A DNA stretch of 64,000 nt from assembly GCF_030816965.1 (NCBI RefSeq), contig NZ_JAUSYQ010000002.1:7430001-7494000 (forward strand). Direction: 5' to 3'. This document shows, piece after piece, positions 33,954 to 42,403 of this stretch. The translations under genes and the position numbers were made by a program. The notes beneath the pieces were generated by a model that did not search any database, was not told the DNA's origin, and saw only the letters and a list, made by a program, of their open reading frames with translations. This DNA comes from Streptomyces canus. GTDB lineage: Bacteria > Actinomycetota > Actinomycetes > Streptomycetales > Streptomycetaceae. How positions within the stretch are numbered: position 1 is the first letter of the stretch; each line of letters begins with the position of its first letter.

Positions 33954-34586
33954 TCAGCGAGCCGCCACACGGCGCAGGACCTCCGAGGCGGCGCCGCCGG
34001 TGCGTGGCAGCAGGGGGGGTGACTCGGACGTGGCGAACGGCTCCGGCGCGGAGTCCGCGTTCGGCCGACGTCCGCCGCGTCCCTCGCCGAGCACCTGCCA
34101 GCCGTCGCGCGTCAGCGTGATGTATGCCCCGCAGCGCAGCCCGTGCAAAGTGCAGGCGTCACGCAGGCCCCACATCCACGCGCCGTCCTCCTCGGTCCAA
34201 CGTGCGTCGCCCTCACGGCAGTAGAGCAGCACAGCGGTCCGCACGGGGGTGCGGCGCCGCAGGTCGTGCGGGATCACCCGGCGCAGCTGGGCAAGCAGCG
34301 TGTTCCGGAACATCCAGCCGTCGGCCGGTGCCGGACGGCGGGTGAACGAGGCGCTCGCCCGCAGTCGTTCGTCGGGGTCGAGGACCGCCACGATCGCGGT
34401 CGCCGGTTTGGGGCGGTGCCGGGAGTGCAGCCCGCTGACGACCTCGCGCGGATTGCGCAGCAGCGGGATGCCGGCCTCGGCCCACTCGGCGGGTTCGAGC
34501 AGACGGGCCAGAGGGTTGGCGGATGCGGCGGACAGGTCGGTTGACGACGTGGACGCCGCGGAGGACGGAGCGAATCCGAAGGTCAC
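33954..34586 (-). CDS. Conserved actinomycete protein of unknown function
   Basis: This 210-residue protein begins MTFGFAPSSAASTSST. The GTG at 34586 has GGGAGG upstream, though close. The central 130 residues form an ordered region with family-like segments ATAIVAVLDPDERLRASASFTRRP, DGWMFRNTLLAQLRRVIP, RTAVLLYCREGDARW and LRDACTLHGLRCGAYITLTRDGWQVLG. The C-terminal 50 residues are Arg/Ala-rich and disordered. I do not recognise an enzymatic motif. It lies 295 bp from the recQ stop, in the same orientation. Confidence 0.72.
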   Translation of the reverse strand: MTFGFAPSSAASTSSTDLSAASANPLARLLEPAEWAEAGIPLLRNPREVVSGLHSRHRPKPATAIVAVLDPDERLRASASFTRRPAPADGWMFRNTLLAQLRRVIPHDLRRRTPVRTAVLLYCREGDARWTEEDGAWMWGLRDACTLHGLRCGAYITLTRDGWQVLGEGRGGRRPNADSAPEPFATSESPPLLPRTGGAASEVLRRVAAR

Positions 34587-34881
34587 GGTCCTCCCTTCGG
34601 CTACGCGCCCATACGGCGGGCGGGGTCGGATTCGGGGGAGCGCGCACCGCAGCAGAGCCCTACCGGTCAACGGACGAGCCGTGCGGGGAGCGGACCTCAA
34701 TTCTTCCTGTCGAACTTGGTTGCGGCAACGAGCAATTGGGTCCACCGACACGAATCTGACGGTTCGTGGCTTATATCCCTACCCAGTGTTTGACCGGCGA
34801 TGCGAGGGAACCTCCGAGCCCGGCCGTTCGAGAGGCGGAATCGGTACGGGCGCGTGGCGCGCCGTCGCCCCCGGTGCCTGC

Positions 34882-37053
34882 TCAGCCACGGACGGCCAGC
34901 ACCAGAGGCAACACCCCCTGGGCACCTGACCGCAACAGCAGCCGGGCGGCGACCGCGAGGGTCCAGCCGGTCTCGGTCATGTCGTCGACGAGCAGGACGG
35001 GGCCCCCGGCTGCCTGCAGCGCCTCTCGCAGGGGCGGAGGGACGCTGAGCGCTCCGTGCAGGGCCCGCAGGCGCTGGGCGCTGTTGGAGCGGGGCAGCAA
35101 GAGGTCGTCGGAGTGGTCCGTGTATGCGAGGGATCCCAGGAACGGGATACGGCCGACGGCGGAGATTCGGCTCCCGAGGGATGTGACCAACTGGGGCCGG
35201 CTGCGCGAGGGAACGGCGACCACCCCGACAGGGCGTGCCGGTGCGTCCGGGGCGCCTGACGCCCAACCGTCGGGGGACTTGGCCCAGTCGGCGAGCACGG
35301 TCACCACGGCGTTCGCCACGTCGTCGGGGGCGGGAGCGTCCGGAGTCCCGGGTGCGAGCAGCGGGCGGAGACGGTTGCCCCAGCCGATGTCCGACATCCG
35401 CCCGAGCGCCCGGCCCGGCAAGGCCTGTTCGCCGGGCGGAATGCGGCCCTTGAGGTCGACGCCGATGGCCGGGAGGCCTGTGGGCCACATTCGGCGGGGC
35501 TCCACCACGACACCGGCGCGGGCGAGCGAGCCGCCCGCCGTGTCCAGGGCGGCCGAGGAGATGTCGGCGGTGAAGCGGGGTCCGGCGCAGTTGTCGCAGC
35601 GGCCGCAGGGGGCCGCCTCCTCGTCGTCCAGCTGCCGCCTCAGGAACTCCATACGGCAGCCCGTGGTGGTGGCGTAGTCCCGCATGGCCTGCTGCTCGGT
35701 GGCGCGCTGCTTGGCGACCCAGGCGTAGCGCTCGGTGTCGTACGACCAGGGCTCTCCGGTGGCGATCCATCCGCCCTTGACCCGGTGGACCGCACCGTCC
35801 ACGTCCAGCACCTTGAGCATGATCTCCAAGCGGGTGCGGTTGAGCTCGACCAGTGGTTCGAGCGCGGGCAGTGACAGCGGCCGGTCCGCTCGGGCGAGGG
35901 CATCGAGGGTGCGCCGTACGGATTCTTCGGGCGGGAACGCGACGGAGGCGAAGTACGACCAGATCGCTTCGTCCTCGCGGCCGGGCAGGAGCAGCACCTC
36001 GGCGTGCTCGACGCCGCGTCCGGCGCGGCCGACCTGCTGGTAGTAGGCGATGGGGGAGGACGGTGAACCGACGTGGACGACGAAGCCGAGGTCGGGTTTG
36101 TCGAACCCCATGCCGAGCGCGGAGGTGGCCACCAGCGCCTTGACCTTGTTCGAGAGGAGGGCTTCCTCGGCCTGCTGGCGTTCGGCGTTCTCCGTCTTTC
36201 CCGTGTACGAGGCGACGGTGTGCCCGCACTGCCGCAGGAAGGCGGTGATCTCCTCAGCGGCGGCGACCGTCAGCGTGTAGATGATCCCGGAACCCGGCAG
36301 GTCGTCCAGGTGATCGGCGAGCCAGGCCAGCCGGTGGGCGGCGTCGGGGAGCTGGAGCACGCCGAGGCTGAGGCTCTCGCGGTCGAGCGGGCCGCGCAGG
36401 ACCAGCGCGTCCGATCCGGTGCCGGTGCCCAACTGCTCCGCCACGTCGGAGGTGACCCGGGCGTTGGCCGTGGCGGTGGTGGCCAGCACAGGCACCCCGG
36501 GAGGCAGATCGGTGAGCATGGTGCGCAGACGGCGGTAGTCGGGGCGGAAGTCATGGCCCCAGTCGGAGATGCAGTGCGCCTCGTCGACGACGAGAAGGCC
36601 GGTGGCGGCAGACAGTTCCGGCAGGACGTTGTCGCGGAAGTCCGGGTTGTTGAGCCGCTCGGGGCTCACGAGCAGCACGTCCACGGTGCCCGCGGCGACC
36701 TCGGCTCGGATGGTCTCCCACTCCTCGGGGTTGGAGGAGTTGATGGTCCGGGCGTGGATGCCGGCTCGGGCGGCGGCCTCGACCTGGTTGCGCATGAGCG
36801 CGAGCAGCGGAGAGACGATCACGGTCGGCCCGGCACCGCGCTCGCGCAGCAGGGCCGTCGCCACGAAGTACACCGCGGACTTGCCCCACCCCGTACGCTG
36901 CACGACCAGGGCCCGGCGCTTGTCGGCGACCAGCGACTCGATCGCCCGCCACTGGTCCTCGCGCAGGCGCGCCGATCCGGTGCTGTCCCCGACGAGCCGG
37001 ACGAGGATCCGGTCGGCAGCCTCGCGCAACTCCGTCTTGCTCGTGTGCGTCAT
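34882..37053 (-). CDS. recQ: RecQ-family DNA helicase with C-terminal phosphoribosyltransferase-like domain
   Basis: This 723-residue RecQ-type 3'-5' helicase has an ATP-binding loop TGWGKS (54-59), DEAH box VVDEAHCISDWGHDFRPDYRR, motif IV-VI features (GMGFDKPDLGFVVH, QQVGRAGRG) and a Cys4 zinc site (C followed by CGRCDNC). No HRDC or clear winged-helix domain follows. Instead the C-terminus carries VGVVAVPSRSRPQLV and the PRPP-loop-like VLLVDDMTETGWTL (about 686-699), characteristic of type I phosphoribosyltransferases. The fusion suggests nucleotide-linked control, but activity cannot be judged. The Walker A loop is atypical (Gly-Trp-Gly-Lys-Ser). The ATG at 37053 has GGAGG unusually close, so the start is uncertain by a few codons. 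Confidence 0.9.
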   Translation of the reverse strand: MTHTSKTELREAADRILVRLVGDSTGSARLREDQWRAIESLVADKRRALVVQRTGWGKSAVYFVATALLRERGAGPTVIVSPLLALMRNQVEAAARAGIHARTINSSNPEEWETIRAEVAAGTVDVLLVSPERLNNPDFRDNVLPELSAATGLLVVDEAHCISDWGHDFRPDYRRLRTMLTDLPPGVPVLATTATANARVTSDVAEQLGTGTGSDALVLRGPLDRESLSLGVLQLPDAAHRLAWLADHLDDLPGSGIIYTLTVAAAEEITAFLRQCGHTVASYTGKTENAERQQAEEALLSNKVKALVATSALGMGFDKPDLGFVVHVGSPSSPIAYYQQVGRAGRGVEHAEVLLLPGREDEAIWSYFASVAFPPEESVRRTLDALARADRPLSLPALEPLVELNRTRLEIMLKVLDVDGAVHRVKGGWIATGEPWSYDTERYAWVAKQRATEQQAMRDYATTTGCRMEFLRRQLDDEEAAPCGRCDNCAGPRFTADISSAALDTAGGSLARAGVVVEPRRMWPTGLPAIGVDLKGRIPPGEQALPGRALGRMSDIGWGNRLRPLLAPGTPDAPAPDDVANAVVTVLADWAKSPDGWASGAPDAPARPVGVVAVPSRSRPQLVTSLGSRISAVGRIPFLGSLAYTDHSDDLLLPRSNSAQRLRALHGALSVPPPLREALQAAGGPVLLVDDMTETGWTLAVAARLLLRSGAQGVLPLVLAVRG

Positions 37054-37193
37054 GCCTCCATACAACAGGACGCCTCCGACAGCGGGACCTCGAGGCGGCC
37101 AGGCTGTGGACGACGGAATGGCTTTGTCGTGACCCTGATCGAACTTATCCACAGGAGCAAACGGAACGTCGCGATCCGCGAGATCGTCTGCGC

Positions 37194-38912
37194 ATGACGA
37201 ATCACAGCGAAACGACCGGACCCGCCGCAAACGGCAATGACGGCGGGCGGGACGACGACGGACGCAACAACGACGGACGCAACAACGACGGCTCGGGGAT
37301 CAGCGACCGCGTCGGATTCGACGCCCATGGCGCCGAACACCAGGTCACCCTGAGGACCCCGGGGGAACTGGCCGACGCCCTGCCCTACCTGCTCGGGTAC
37401 CGGCCCGAGGACAGCATCGTTCTGGTCGCCCTGCACGACCGGTGCGGCCGCGGCCGGTTCGGCGGGCGAGCCCGGCTCGGCATTCCCGCCAATAAGGACG
37501 ACTGGGCGGCCGTGGCCAGGCAGTTGGCCCACGGACTGATCACCGGCAGCGAGCGCCGGGGCGCCCGCCCCGAGCAGATGGTCGCTTACCTCTGCCAGGA
37601 ACCTGCGGCCGGTGAGACCGGCAGGCAGATCACGGAGCGGCTCGCCCCGCTTGCCTCCTTGCTGCGCACGGAGTGCGGCCGGCTCGACGTTCCTGTGATC
37701 GAGGCGTTGTGCATCTCCGACGGCCGCTACTGGTCGTACTGTTGCCCGAGCGAGGAATGCTGCCCGGTTGAGGGACTTCCGATGGGTCTGCCCGGCACCT
37801 CGGTGCTCGCCGCGGCGGCCACGTATGCCGGACTGCAGGTGCGCGGCACACTGCGCGAGTTGCGGGCCAGGCTGCAGCCCTGGGAGACCGCGGCCGCGCT
37901 GGAACAGGAAGTCGCTCTGGACACCGCAGGCATGGCCCTGGTCCCCAGGATGCTCGACCTGACGGGCAGGGCGGAGGTGGCCGAGGAGACGGTGCGCCTG
38001 GCCAGGCGCACCATGGCACGCTTCGCCGAGGCAGCGCCCGTGTCGGGCGCGCTCCAGGCCGACCTGCGAGACGACGAACTGCTGGGGCACGAAGAGGCGG
38101 CGGAACTCATCCTCGGCCTGCAGGACCGCACGACCCGGGACCGCGCGGCCGAGTGGATGGAGGCCGAGGAGGCCGGACCGGCACTGCGCCTGTGGCGCGC
38201 ATTGGCCCGCCGCTGCGTCGGACCCTACGGCGAGCATGCGGCGGCGCCGCTCACGCTCGCCGGATGGGTCGCGTGGGCCGCGGGCGACGAGATCGAGGCC
38301 AGGGAAGCGCTGGCCATGGCCCTGGGTGCGGATCCCGGCTACCTCTTCGCCCGGCTCCTGCACCAAGCCTGCAACGAGGGACTGGACCCGGAATCCATTC
38401 GCCGATGCCTGCGCGCGGAACGCGAGGGGCGCGAGGCAACCGCGCGGGCTGCAACCACTCAGTCCGCCGATGGGGACGATGTGGAGACGACCGACGACCT
38501 GGTGCAGCCGAACACGCCCGTTCCTGGTCAGGTGGCAACCCAGCCAGGTTCGGACGGGGGCATGGCGGGCGAGCCTGTGCCCGGCAAGCGCAGCGACATG
38601 CCGTCGGCGTGCCCGTCCCGTGCCGAAGACGCGCTGCCGCCGTGCCCGTCCGGTTCCGACCGCTCTCTGCCGGTGCCACCGCCCGCCACATCCTCCCGCC
38701 GACGTAAGCGTGTGCGTCCCGGCACTCGCCCCGCCGCCCGTCCGGATGCCGCGGAAGCGGAAGGGCGACAGCCCCGCGCGGAGGTATTCCGCCCGCGCTC
38801 TCGACCGGCCCGCAGTACACGTCCCGGTGCCGCCCGCCGCACCACGGGCAACGGCGACGAGCGCCGACCCCAGGGCACACGGCCCGGGGGTGCCACCGAG
38901 GAGGAGGGATGA
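37194..38912 (+). CDS. DUF4192-domain protein
   Basis: The 572-residue product has a DUF4192 domain in its first two thirds. After a short disordered N-terminus containing tandem GRNNDG repeats come VTLRTPGELADALPYLLGYRPEDSIVLVAL (as an outline), the cysteine-rich WSYCCPSEECCPVEGLP, and LTLAGWVAWAAGDEIEARE. Members are widespread in actinobacteria with no assigned biochemistry. The last 150 residues are Pro/Arg/Ser-rich and look disordered. Its ATGA overlap with the next gene suggests translational coupling. It is divergent from recQ across about 140 bp. Confidence 0.85.
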   Translation: MTNHSETTGPAANGNDGGRDDDGRNNDGRNNDGSGISDRVGFDAHGAEHQVTLRTPGELADALPYLLGYRPEDSIVLVALHDRCGRGRFGGRARLGIPANKDDWAAVARQLAHGLITGSERRGARPEQMVAYLCQEPAAGETGRQITERLAPLASLLRTECGRLDVPVIEALCISDGRYWSYCCPSEECCPVEGLPMGLPGTSVLAAAATYAGLQVRGTLRELRARLQPWETAAALEQEVALDTAGMALVPRMLDLTGRAEVAEETVRLARRTMARFAEAAPVSGALQADLRDDELLGHEEAAELILGLQDRTTRDRAAEWMEAEEAGPALRLWRALARRCVGPYGEHAAAPLTLAGWVAWAAGDEIEAREALAMALGADPGYLFARLLHQACNEGLDPESIRRCLRAEREGREATARAATTQSADGDDVETTDDLVQPNTPVPGQVATQPGSDGGMAGEPVPGKRSDMPSACPSRAEDALPPCPSGSDRSLPVPPPATSSRRRKRVRPGTRPAARPDAAEAEGRQPRAEVFRPRSRPARSTRPGAARRTTGNGDERRPQGTRPGGATEEEG

Positions 38913-41473
38913 GCGACCACTGGACGTGTGTCACACGCGGGTGGTCCCGCCTGTGTCGCCGGGTAACGGTTCCGGGTCGCCGCCATTCGGTCGGCTTCCG
39001 CGCTCGTGGGCGTGACCCCGAACAGGTCCGTCCCGTTCACCTGAGTGGCGGAACGCCCGATCGGGCCGTACCGCAGCAGCACCCATGTCCTGCAGGAGCC
39101 ACGCACCGGGCGCCGAACACGCCCGAGCCGCGCAGAGTGCAGAGGAAGCGCCCCTTGCATCAGCCGACTCCGCCCTCCACCGACGACGACCGTTCGGCCC
39201 TCGGCGCGCCGACGACGGTAGGGAAAGCAAGCGCCGGTCCGCCGCCGCGGGCCGCGGCCACCGGTGAGTCTGAGCCGAGGTTTCCGAGCGGCACCCAGCG
39301 CACCTCGGTGGCCGTTGAGCAGCGCTGGAACGCGGCTGCGGACCAGGACCAGGAGAACACCGGTTCCTCGCTGTCACGGGACCGGGAGCGGTCTCCGTCG
39401 GTGGCGCCTGCGCGGCGCTCGTCGACACCGGGGCAGGACTGGGCACCGCCTCAGACCCCGAGCCGTCCATCTCGCCCGCCCTCACCCGCGCCGCCGCAGA
39501 GCCACCCTTCGGGCCCCCGAGGCCCAGCTGAACTCCCCCCGGCGCACTCGGTCATCATCTGCGTGGCCCTTCCGGGCCTCGCCATCTCCACGGATCAAGG
39601 TCAGCTGACCGGTCACGGGCTGGAAGGCTTCTACCGCGCGGGCCGACGCGTGCTCTCCCGGTGCCAGATCCGTATCGCCGGCCGTGAGCCACTCGCGGTC
39701 CAGGCGCGGACGACCGCGGCGGATCGCGCACGTTTCGTGGCCACCGCTCGTGTCTCCCAGGGCGGAGGCCCGGACCCGGACGTCGTCGTCGAACGCACAC
39801 GCCACGCGGACGGGACGGAGCGCATCACGCTGCACAGCGCCGCCGTCCGCCCACTGCGACTGCCGGTGGAGGTGGCACTCGGTACGGATCTGGCGGACCT
39901 CGGCGCGATCGCGTCGGGCCGAGCGGGACCCGAACTTTCCGCGACTGTCCACGACTCCGGCCTGCGCTGGTCCTGCGCCGCCGGCGGGGCGTCGGTCACG
40001 GCCGACCCACCGCCCTCCGACGCGCTGGCGTCTGCAGGTCTATTGCGCTGGGAGTTCGACCTGCCTCCCGGAGGCACGGCCGGCCTTGAGTTGCGGGTAC
40101 GCCTGGACGGGGCGGGCCCCGTCCAGGCCGTCGGGCGCGCGGCGACCAGCCCCCTGGCTTCCGCCCGCGCGACGGGAGACCACCCCGCAATCGGGCCGCT
40201 CCTGGACACGAGCATTGACGATCTGCAGTCTTTGCTGCTGCGCGACCCGGCACACCCCATCGATACCCACCTCGCGGCCGGAGCCCCCTGGCGCGTCGGC
40301 CTGGCCCCGGCCGACGCGCTCGTCGCAGCCCGCATGACACTGCCGCTGGGCACCCGGCTCGCCGCCGGGACCCTGCGCACCCTCGCACGCGCCCAACTCC
40401 GGGGGCAGACAGCACAGTCCGGCATGATCCCCGGGCCACGCCGGGACGCGGGCGTACATCTTCCGGCCAGTTGTACGGGCACCGAGGCCACCCTGCTCTT
40501 CCCCGCCCTTCTCGCGGAGGCCTCACGTTGGGGGCTCTCCCGAGAAGAGACAGAAGAATTGCTCCCGACAGCCGAGCGTTGTCTGGGCTGGCTGCGAGCA
40601 GCCGTGAGGGAGGGGACGTATCTGTGCGATCCACAGCCCGGCGGCCCCGTCCGCTGCGAGACTCAGGCCCATGCGCATCGCGCGGCCGTCCTCGGTGCTG
40701 ATCTGCTCGACGCGTTCGACAGACCCGGCGGGGCGGCGCTGCGGCAGTGGGCCGGCGAGCTGCGCTCGGCCTTCCGCGAGGAGTTCTGGGTCGAGGACCG
40801 CGGCGGTGGCCGCCCTGCGGCCGCGCGTGCCCCCGACGGACGTCTTGTGCCGCAACTCGGTGCCGCAGCCGTCCATCTCCTGGACACCGGCCTGCTGGGC
40901 GGGGGTGAACAGGCACCCGGCCTGCTCGACAGGGCGCAGATCGAGCAGCTCGCCCGGCTGCTCGGAAGCCCGGTCATGGACTCGGGCTGGGGGCTGCGCG
41001 GACTGAGTACGAAAGAGGCGGGATACAACCCGTTCGGCCATCGCACCGGAGCGGTACGCGTCCACGAGACGGCGATCGCCATCGCGGGCCTGGCCGCCGC
41101 CGGGTACGAAAAGGAGGCCGGCTCGCTCCTGCGGGGTCTGCTGGCGGCGGCTGAGACGTTCGGCCACCGGCTCCCCGAGATGTACGCGGGTGAGCAGCGC
41201 ACCGGCGGGAGCGCTCCCCTTCCCCACCCGGCGGCCTGCCGTCCGGCGGCCATGGCAGCGGCCGCTGGCGTCCTGCTGCTGAGCGCCCTCGCGGGAATCC
41301 GCCCCGACGCCCCGGCGGGGACGGTCACACTGCGCCCCGTACGCAGTGCGCCTCTCGGTGAGATCGGACTGACCGGACTGAGGGTCGCGGGGGCCCCGTT
41401 CTCGGTCCGGGTCAGCAGACTCGGGCTCGCCATGGTCGAGGAGGCCGCCGGGAGGCTGCAGCTGAGGTCGTGA
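38909..41473 (+). CDS. Glycogen-debranching N-terminal-domain protein
   Basis: The 854-residue product has an ordered C-terminal 640 residues beginning HSVIICVALPGLAISTDQGQLTGHGLEGFYRAGRRVLS, the start of the bacterial glycogen-debranching N-terminal domain family. A long helical barrel-like part follows (LLLRDPAHPIDTHLAAG, LFPALLAEASRWG, DSGWGLRGLSTKEAGYNPFGHRTGAV, VLLLSALAGIRPD). The first ~210 residues are low-complexity Pro/Ser/Arg sequence. The stated ATG overlaps the DUF4192 stop as ATGA, but a shorter start, such as a TTG near 39155 preceded by GAGGAAG, is also possible. It may remodel alpha-glucan or be a catalytically reduced relative. The next gene also starts at or near its stop. 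Confidence 0.75.
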   Translation: MSDHWTCVTRGWSRLCRRVTVPGRRHSVGFRARGRDPEQVRPVHLSGGTPDRAVPQQHPCPAGATHRAPNTPEPRRVQRKRPLHQPTPPSTDDDRSALGAPTTVGKASAGPPPRAAATGESEPRFPSGTQRTSVAVEQRWNAAADQDQENTGSSLSRDRERSPSVAPARRSSTPGQDWAPPQTPSRPSRPPSPAPPQSHPSGPRGPAELPPAHSVIICVALPGLAISTDQGQLTGHGLEGFYRAGRRVLSRCQIRIAGREPLAVQARTTAADRARFVATARVSQGGGPDPDVVVERTRHADGTERITLHSAAVRPLRLPVEVALGTDLADLGAIASGRAGPELSATVHDSGLRWSCAAGGASVTADPPPSDALASAGLLRWEFDLPPGGTAGLELRVRLDGAGPVQAVGRAATSPLASARATGDHPAIGPLLDTSIDDLQSLLLRDPAHPIDTHLAAGAPWRVGLAPADALVAARMTLPLGTRLAAGTLRTLARAQLRGQTAQSGMIPGPRRDAGVHLPASCTGTEATLLFPALLAEASRWGLSREETEELLPTAERCLGWLRAAVREGTYLCDPQPGGPVRCETQAHAHRAAVLGADLLDAFDRPGGAALRQWAGELRSAFREEFWVEDRGGGRPAAARAPDGRLVPQLGAAAVHLLDTGLLGGGEQAPGLLDRAQIEQLARLLGSPVMDSGWGLRGLSTKEAGYNPFGHRTGAVRVHETAIAIAGLAAAGYEKEAGSLLRGLLAAAETFGHRLPEMYAGEQRTGGSAPLPHPAACRPAAMAAAAGVLLLSALAGIRPDAPAGTVTLRPVRSAPLGEIGLTGLRVAGAPFSVRVSRLGLAMVEEAAGRLQLRS

Positions 41474-41576
41474 CCTCGGACGACACTCCCTCCGGAAAGG
41501 ACCGGGTACCGGGGACCGGACCTGCTCGGAGCCAGAGTGGATCAGCTACTGATGCGGCCGGCGAAGGAAGTGTTTA

Positions 41577-41591
41577 TCGTCAGGCAGACGA
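41577..41591. promoter_or_regulatory. Inverted repeat TCGTC-N5-GACGA before the Nudix gene
   Basis: Perfect 5-bp arms with a 5-bp spacer sit directly upstream of the TATGAT -10 hexamer. In NrtR-type Nudix regulators the operator often lies in the gene's own promoter, so autoregulation is plausible. Confidence 0.35.
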
Positions 41592-41592
41592 C

Positions 41593-41598
41593 TATGAT
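41593..41598 (+). promoter_or_regulatory. Putative -10 TATGAT of leaderless Nudix gene
   Basis: TATGAT is very close to the bacterial -10 consensus and lies exactly 6 nt before the ATG at 41605, with no Shine-Dalgarno sequence. It supports the shorter Nudix start rather than the in-frame GTG at 41470. Confidence 0.55.
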
Positions 41599-41604
41599 CG
41601 CCGC

Positions 41605-42363
41605 ATGCCCTACGACCCGTCAGCCTTTCCGCCCTTCGCCGTCACCGTGGACCTGGTCGTACTGACCGTGCGCCGCCACGCCCTGTGTGCGCTCGCGGTG
41701 CGCAGGGGTGAGCCGCCGTTCCAGGGGCGCTGGGCACTTCCCGGCGGTTTCGTACGGGCCGACGAGGATCTGGCGCAGGCCGCGGCCCGTGAGCTTGCCG
41801 AGGAGACCGGGCTGCGCGCCCACGATCCGGCCGTCCCCGTCCAGGACAACGGAGCGCACCTGGAACAGCTCGCGACCTACGGCGACCCCAAGCGCGATCC
41901 CCGAATGCGCGTGGTGAGCGTCGCCCACCTCGCCCTCGCCCCCGACCTGCCCGCCCCACGGGCCGGCGGTGACGCCAGCAACGCGCGGTGGGCGCCCGTG
42001 GAGGAGCTGTTGCAGCAGGGCGGCTACGGTCGAGACGGGGAACCGGTCGCGCCGCTCGCCTTCGACCATGCGCAGATCCTGTCGGACGGAGTGGAGCGCG
42101 CCCGCTCGAAGATCGAGTACTCGTCGCTGGCCACCGCGTTCTGCCCGCCCGAATTCACCGTGGGCGAGCTGCGCCGCGTCTACGAGGCGGTGTGGGGCGT
42201 GGCTCTGGACCCGCGCAACTTCCACCGCAAGGTGACGGGCACCCCCGGCTTCCTGGTCCCCACTGGCGGCACCACCACGCGACAGGGCGGCCGCCCTGCC
42301 CAGCTCTTCCGGGCCGGTGGTGCCACTCTTCTCAACCCTCCGATGCTGCGCCCCGAAGTGTGA
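41605..42363 (+). CDS. NrtR-like Nudix regulator/hydrolase
   Basis: The 252-residue product has a Nudix domain (RWALPGGFVRADEDLAQAAARELAEETGL in outline, with the GX5EX7REUXEEXGU pattern) and a C-terminal winged-helix region (PPEFTVGELRRVYEAVWGVALDPRNFHRKV) as in NrtR transcriptional regulators. Those sense ADP-ribose or other nucleotides and control NAD or related pathways. The Nudix box is nearly complete, so hydrolase activity is possible. The ATG at 41605 is preferred because TATGAT lies 6 nt before it, while an in-frame GTG at 41470 would overlap the upstream stop by three bases. It is followed 40 bp later by an ABC transporter gene. Confidence 0.85.
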   Translation: MPYDPSAFPPFAVTVDLVVLTVRRHALCALAVRRGEPPFQGRWALPGGFVRADEDLAQAAARELAEETGLRAHDPAVPVQDNGAHLEQLATYGDPKRDPRMRVVSVAHLALAPDLPAPRAGGDASNARWAPVEELLQQGGYGRDGEPVAPLAFDHAQILSDGVERARSKIEYSSLATAFCPPEFTVGELRRVYEAVWGVALDPRNFHRKVTGTPGFLVPTGGTTTRQGGRPAQLFRAGGATLLNPPMLRPEV

Positions 42364-42390
42364 CGGCGCCGAAAAACGGACATAACGCGC

Positions 42391-42396
42391 TATCTT
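42391..42396 (+). promoter_or_regulatory. Putative -10 TATCTT of the fused ABC gene
   Basis: TATCTT fits TANNNT and ends 7 nt before the GTG at 42404. GCTGCGG in between is not a ribosome binding site. Probably leaderless. Confidence 0.45.
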
Positions 42397-42403
42397 GCTG
42401 CGG

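Noticed and set aside
41470..41604. Upstream GTG start for the Nudix gene overlapping the previous stop
   Set aside because: The extra 45 residues are polar and not family-like, and a TATGAT hexamer lies 6 nt before the ATG at 41605.
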